From Sphingopyxis sp. LK2115 (lineage in GTDB: Bacteria; Pseudomonadota; Alphaproteobacteria; Sphingomonadales; Sphingomonadaceae): a stretch of DNA of 47,500 bases. Both the position numbers and the translations under genes were made by a program. A model generated the notes under the pieces. It had not been told where the DNA came from. It searched no databases and saw nothing but the letters and a program-made list of their open reading frames with translations. Each line of letters opens with the position of its first letter. The stretch's first letter is position 1. This document shows, piece by piece, positions 44,693 to 47,500 of the stretch. The stretch is taken from contig NZ_JABWGQ010000002.1 in the NCBI RefSeq assembly GCF_014595975.1, positions 1 to 47,500 of the forward strand, written 5' to 3'.

Positions 44693-45509
44693 GGTCGCGG
44701 CCGCGCTGCGCGAGGCGGCGGCGCGGCTGGCGGATGTGTCGGATACGCCGCGGCTCGACGCCGAACTGCTGATGGCCCATGCGCTGGGGATCGAGCGACA
44801 GGCGCTGCTGCTTGACCCGGCGCGCTTTGACGTCCCGGCGGGTTTCGACGCGCTGGTCAAGCGGCGCATGGCGCAAGAGCCTGTCGCCTATATCATCGGC
44901 TATCGCGATTTCTGGACGATCCGGCTGGCGATCGGCCCCGGCGTGCTGATCCCGCGGCCTGACAGCGAAACGCTGATCGAGGCGGCGGTCGATCATTTCC
45001 GGGCTGCACCGCCGCAGACCATCCTCGACCTCGGCACCGGTCCCGGCACGCTGCTGTTCGCGGCGCTCGCCGAATGGCCGACGGCGATCGGCGTAGGCAT
45101 CGACGCCAGCGACATCGCGCTCGACTATGCCCATAAAAATGCCGTCCGGCTGGGACTGGAAAACCGGGTGCGCCTGATGCCGGGCGATTGGGCGGGCCAG
45201 GTGCAGGAGCCGTTCGACCTTATCCTCTGCAACCCGCCCTATATCGCCGATGACGAAGCGCTGATGCCCGATGTCGCCGACCATGAACCCGCGAGCGCGC
45301 TGTTCGCGGGCGCCGATGGGTTGGGCGCTTATCGCCGCATCATTCCCGACCTGCCGCGCCTGCTGACGCCCGGCGGCGCGGCGATCCTTGAAATCGGTCA
45401 CGCGCAACGCATATCGGTGAGCGAGCTGGCCCGCGCCGCGGGGTTTGCCGTTGCCTGCAAACAGGATCTCGCTGGCCGCGACCGGGCGCTTTTGCTGACC
45501 CGCGACTGA
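44685..45509 (+). CDS. prmC: Release-factor glutamine N5-methyltransferase
   Basis: PrmC methylates the glutamine of the GGQ motif in RF1 and RF2. The 274-residue protein starts at a GTG within the end of prfA, an eight-base overlap implying coupling. The SAM-binding loop is [16 protein letters not shown], and the catalytic NPPY motif is in [13 protein letters not shown]. An N-terminal helical domain (about residues 1-80) contacts the release factor. Substrate and modifier genes adjacent in this order are the norm. Confidence 0.97.
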   Translation: MTEVAAALREAAARLADVSDTPRLDAELLMAHALGIERQALLLDPARFDVPAGFDALVKRRMAQEPVAYIIGYRDFWTIRLAIGPGVLIPRPDSETLIEAAVDHFRAAPPQTILDLGTGPGTLLFAALAEWPTAIGVGIDASDIALDYAHKNAVRLGLENRVRLMPGDWAGQVQEPFDLILCNPPYIADDEALMPDVADHEPASALFAGADGLGAYRRIIPDLPRLLTPGGAAILEIGHAQRISVSELARAAGFAVACKQDLAGRDRALLLTRD

Positions 45510-45765
45510 CCCGCGCACAAGAAATCGCTTGGTTTTGGCGGCAAAGCGCGGTAGGGGCGGCTCACAGGCCTGATCAGGGTCCCTTTGGCGGTGCGGCGCA
45601 CCGATACTGGTCCGGCGGGTCTGCTTCCCAATTGCGATGCTCGTGCGGGACCGTGGGGTCCGGCGCAGGCGGTAAAGGGCAAGGCCGCGCACGAAGCGCG
45701 GACGCGACGCGCAAGGAGCGCTGTCGGCCAAAAGGGGTTGGCATAGCTATTAGCTTATCGACAGG

Positions 45766-46626
45766 ATGTCTCAGTTGAACATGAACAACCGGCAGAGCGG
45801 TCGCCGTCGCGGCCGCAACAACAATAACAACAATAATCGGTCGCAGTCGGGTGGGCGCGGAGGCGTCGACCAGGCGAACCGCATCGACAGCCGGGCGCGC
45901 GGCAACGCCGCGCAGATGATCGAGAAATATCGCAACCTCGCGCGCGATGCCCAGCTCGCCGGCGACCGTGTTCTCACCGAATATTATCTCCAGTTCGCCG
46001 ACCATTATTTCCGCGTCGTCAGTGATTTTCGCGCGCGCCAGGAAGAAAAGGCCGCGGCGAACGGACAGGAACGCAGCCACGACCGCAGCCGCGAGATTCG
46101 CGGGGTCGAGGATTTCGACGGCCATGACGACACCGATGGCGACGTCGAAGGCGACAACGGCACCGACGATCAGGGGGACGAGCGCAACGACCGCGCTGAC
46201 CGCAATGACCGGAACGACCGTGGTCAGCGCGACAATCGCGGCAACCGCGAACCGCGCGGCGATCAGGGCGACGACAGCCGCGGTAACCGGCCGTCATCGC
46301 GTGGCCGCTCGCGCAGCCGCGACGATGCCGACAGCGGCAACGAGCGCGATGAGCGCGATGAGCGCAGCGATGACGACGCGCATGATCAGAAGGTCGAAGC
46401 CGAGCGCGCCCCGCGCGCGGCGCGGCGCCCGACGCGTCGGCCGCGACCGAACGACAGCGGCGAGACCGCCGATACCGGGATCGACACGGCGGTGCTGCCG
46501 CCCGCGATCGGGCGCAGCGAACGCCCCGCCGAAGCCGACAGCGCCGACGAAGCCCCCGCAGCCAAGCCGCGCCGCACGCGCCGCACGCTGGCCGCGCGGA
46601 ATACCGACGTCGAGGCGGCCGAATAA
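45766..46626 (+). CDS. DUF4167 domain-containing protein
   Basis: A 286-residue protein found mainly in alphaproteobacteria, usually downstream of prmC. Residues about 38-100 form the conserved DUF4167 region: NRIDSRARGNAAQMIEKYRNLARDAQLAGDRVLTEYYLQFADHYFRVV. Before it is an Arg/Asn tract (RRRGRNNNNNNNRSQSGGRGG), and after it a long low-complexity tail alternating Asp/Asn/Arg (RNDRADRNDRNDRG), probably disordered. RGG-like and RN-rich stretches suggest nucleic-acid contact, but function is unknown. The 256 bases between prmC and this gene show no recognisable feature. Confidence 0.88.
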   Translation: MSQLNMNNRQSGRRRGRNNNNNNNRSQSGGRGGVDQANRIDSRARGNAAQMIEKYRNLARDAQLAGDRVLTEYYLQFADHYFRVVSDFRARQEEKAAANGQERSHDRSREIRGVEDFDGHDDTDGDVEGDNGTDDQGDERNDRADRNDRNDRGQRDNRGNREPRGDQGDDSRGNRPSSRGRSRSRDDADSGNERDERDERSDDDAHDQKVEAERAPRAARRPTRRPRPNDSGETADTGIDTAVLPPAIGRSERPAEADSADEAPAAKPRRTRRTLAARNTDVEAAE

Positions 46627-46667
46627 GCGCGCGACTTCGCGCTGGCCTTTCGTTCGACATGCCATAG

Positions 46668-46698
46668 CCTCCCCTCGGCATGACCGCGGGGAGGTTTT
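46668..46698 (+). terminator. Rho-independent terminator of the DUF4167 gene
   Basis: CCTCCCC/GGGGAGG (7 bp), one mismatch, then CGG/CCG around CATGA form the stem, followed directly by TTTTA. It lies 42 bases past the stop. Confidence 0.75.
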
Positions 46699-46984
46699 AC
46701 GTGTGCTTTGTCAGCGCTTTGCCTTCCGCTGATCGTCGCGGCAGGCGTTTCCCGATGCGTCGGCGCAGATCCGGCCGCGTGACGGTGACCCATGCGAATC
46801 CATGTCCGGCCGATGTCGAGACCGGCTTTCTTGTCGAAGACCATGACGGGCTCGATTCGCGGATACGGACATTGCCCCGCCGCATGGCTTGCTCAGCTGG
46901 AGCGCCCGCGTGCCCGCGAGCGCCAGCAGGAGGTTTCATTGCCGCCCGAAGCGGAGGATCAGGGCGCGGTCATTTCGCGGAATC

Positions 46985-47010
46985 GTCATCCCGGCCTGCG
47001 CCGGGATGAC
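46985..47010. repeat. REP-like palindrome near the thioesterase gene
   Basis: GTCATCCCGGC (46985-46995) and GCCGGGATGAC (47000-47010) form a perfect 11-bp stem around CTGC. This is a widespread dispersed palindrome in alphaproteobacteria. It lies 22 bases after the 3' end of the thioesterase gene and may shape the ends of transcripts there. Confidence 0.8.
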
Positions 47011-47031
47011 CGACCGAGGTGAGTTGACGCT

Positions 47032-47424
47032 TCAAACCGGCGGCAGCGGGCGGGGGCGGTGATTTTCGTCGAGCGCGACGAAGGTGAAGAGCCCGCCCGT
47101 CACCTTTTCCTCGGTGCGCCCGCCGTCGCGCGTCGCGATCACCTCGATCCGGATCGCCATCGACGTGCGCCCGCGACGCTCAAGATGCGCATAGACCGAG
47201 ATGATGTCGCGCAGCAGGATCGGCGCGATGAACTCCATCGATTCGATCGCGACCGTCGCGACCGCCCCCTGCGCGATTCGCCCCGCGACGATGCCGCCCG
47301 CAATGTCCATCTGGCTCAGCACCCAGCCGCCGAAGATGTGGCCATTGGCGTTGATGTCGGCGGGGCGCGGGACGACGCGCAGAATCGGGTCGCGCGGGGC
47401 GACCGTGGGCGTGGATTCGGTCAT
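47032..47424 (-). CDS. Acyl-CoA thioesterase, YciA family (hotdog fold)
   Basis: A 130-residue single-hotdog thioesterase that hydrolyses acyl-CoA, often feeding or draining lipid precursors. Signature segments are RPADINANGHIFGGWVLSQMD (family catalytic Asp and Gly-Gly-x-x-hydrophobic helix), VAIESMEFIAPILLRDIISVYAHL and RTSMAIRIEVIATRDGG. I take the ATG at 47424, which overlaps the upstream gene's stop as ATGA, instead of a TTG three codons earlier. Specificity is unknown. Confidence 0.92.
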   Translation of the reverse strand: MTESTPTVAPRDPILRVVPRPADINANGHIFGGWVLSQMDIAGGIVAGRIAQGAVATVAIESMEFIAPILLRDIISVYAHLERRGRTSMAIRIEVIATRDGGRTEEKVTGGLFTFVALDENHRPRPLPPV

Positions 47425-47500
47425 GGTTTCCAATCCGGGTCGTTTTCGAACGGGTCTTCGATCGATTCGTCGTGGCCGCTGCCGCTCGACAGGAACACCA
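47421..47500 (-). CDS. 3' end of an unidentified gene upstream of the thioesterase gene
   Basis: A reading frame enters from the window edge on the minus strand and stops at TGA 47421-47423, encoding VFLSSGSGHDESIEDPFENDPDWKP at its end, shown here in part as an acidic tail GHDESIEDPFENDPDWKP. The stop overlaps the thioesterase ATG by four bases, the same coupling seen throughout the window, which supports it as real. Only 25 residues are visible, too few to assign a family. Confidence 0.6.
   Translation of the reverse strand, partial: VFLSSGSGHDESIEDPFENDPDWKP

Larger units (their letters stand above)
46627..47031. other. 405-base intergenic region after the DUF4167 gene
   Basis: It contains the DUF4167 terminator (46668-46698) and a REP-like palindrome (46985-47010). 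Several reading frames of 60-150 codons cross it on both strands, but they overlap each other, are Arg/Pro-rich, lack ribosome binding sites and match nothing, so I call no gene. Confidence 0.6.

Noticed and set aside
46680..47022. Overlapping frames in the gap after the DUF4167 gene
   Set aside because: They overlap each other on both strands, run into a REP palindrome and a terminator, and lack translation signals.

Overview
The window is about 66-68% G+C, densely packed and almost wholly chromosomal housekeeping DNA. Gene content points to an alphaproteobacterium of the Sphingomonadaceae (Sphingopyxis/Sphingomonas type): a large TonB-dependent receptor with a carboxypeptidase-regulatory-like plug extension, a DUF4167 protein after hisS-prfA-prmC, an alphaproteobacterial SUV3-like helicase, a 7Fe-8S FdxA, and the dispersed palindromic repeat with core CCTTCGACAAGCTCAGG that is abundant in sphingomonad genomes. 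I assign the family from these traits, not from a 16S gene. No rRNA, tRNA, insertion sequence, prophage or CRISPR array is visible.

Layout. 1-134 holds a lower-GC remnant resembling the C-terminal end of a HlyD-type secretion adaptor. 249-5020 (minus) carries ppx-rlmE (4-base overlap), an S41 protease lipoprotein and cobQ. 5234-7713 holds a glycine-zipper protein, a phytase-like esterase, rpmB (L28) and tadA. 7845-10455 has a class III sirtuin, then dapB, a small membrane protein and nth, these last three chained by ATGA overlaps. 10602-13787 is the TonB receptor. 14090-16693 carries clpX, clpP and fdxA (minus). 16808-19925 is an S4-domain protein downstream of a SUV3-like helicase. 20191-25656 (plus) has an M23 peptidase, hemB, a membrane/spermidine-synthase fusion and a gamma carbonic anhydrase. 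25805-31841 (minus) has a PuuD-like membrane protein, the chained cluster dapF-mtaB-ftsY-ispZ, and a GGDEF/EAL protein. 32089-38461 (plus) is the ffh-rpsP-rimM ... trmD-rplS translation cluster, interrupted by an OmpA-family gene, a small minus-strand gene and a LysR regulator. 38570-45509 has asd, a DUF2238 protein, an M61 peptidase (minus), and hisS-prfA-prmC. 45766-47500 has the DUF4167 gene, a noncoding stretch with a terminator and a REP-like palindrome, a YciA thioesterase and the 3' end of its upstream neighbour.

The genes cover protein targeting (ffh, ftsY), ribosome and tRNA/rRNA maturation (rpsP, rimM, trmD, rplS, rpmB, rlmE, mtaB, tadA), lysine/diaminopimelate synthesis (asd, dapB, dapF), proteolysis (clpX, clpP, S41, M23, M61) and tetrapyrrole/cobalamin synthesis (hemB, cobQ). 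I found no clearly new multi-gene system. The most unusual signal is a complete palindromic repeat lying in frame inside mtaB, so that a repeat-encoded peptide of about 30 residues sits in the middle of a tRNA-modifying radical-SAM enzyme. Other useful leads are a LysR operator candidate over the lysR start, tandem direct repeats in the TonB-receptor promoter region, a long Ala/Glu tail on ribosomal protein S16, and the break in the ffh-rplS cluster.
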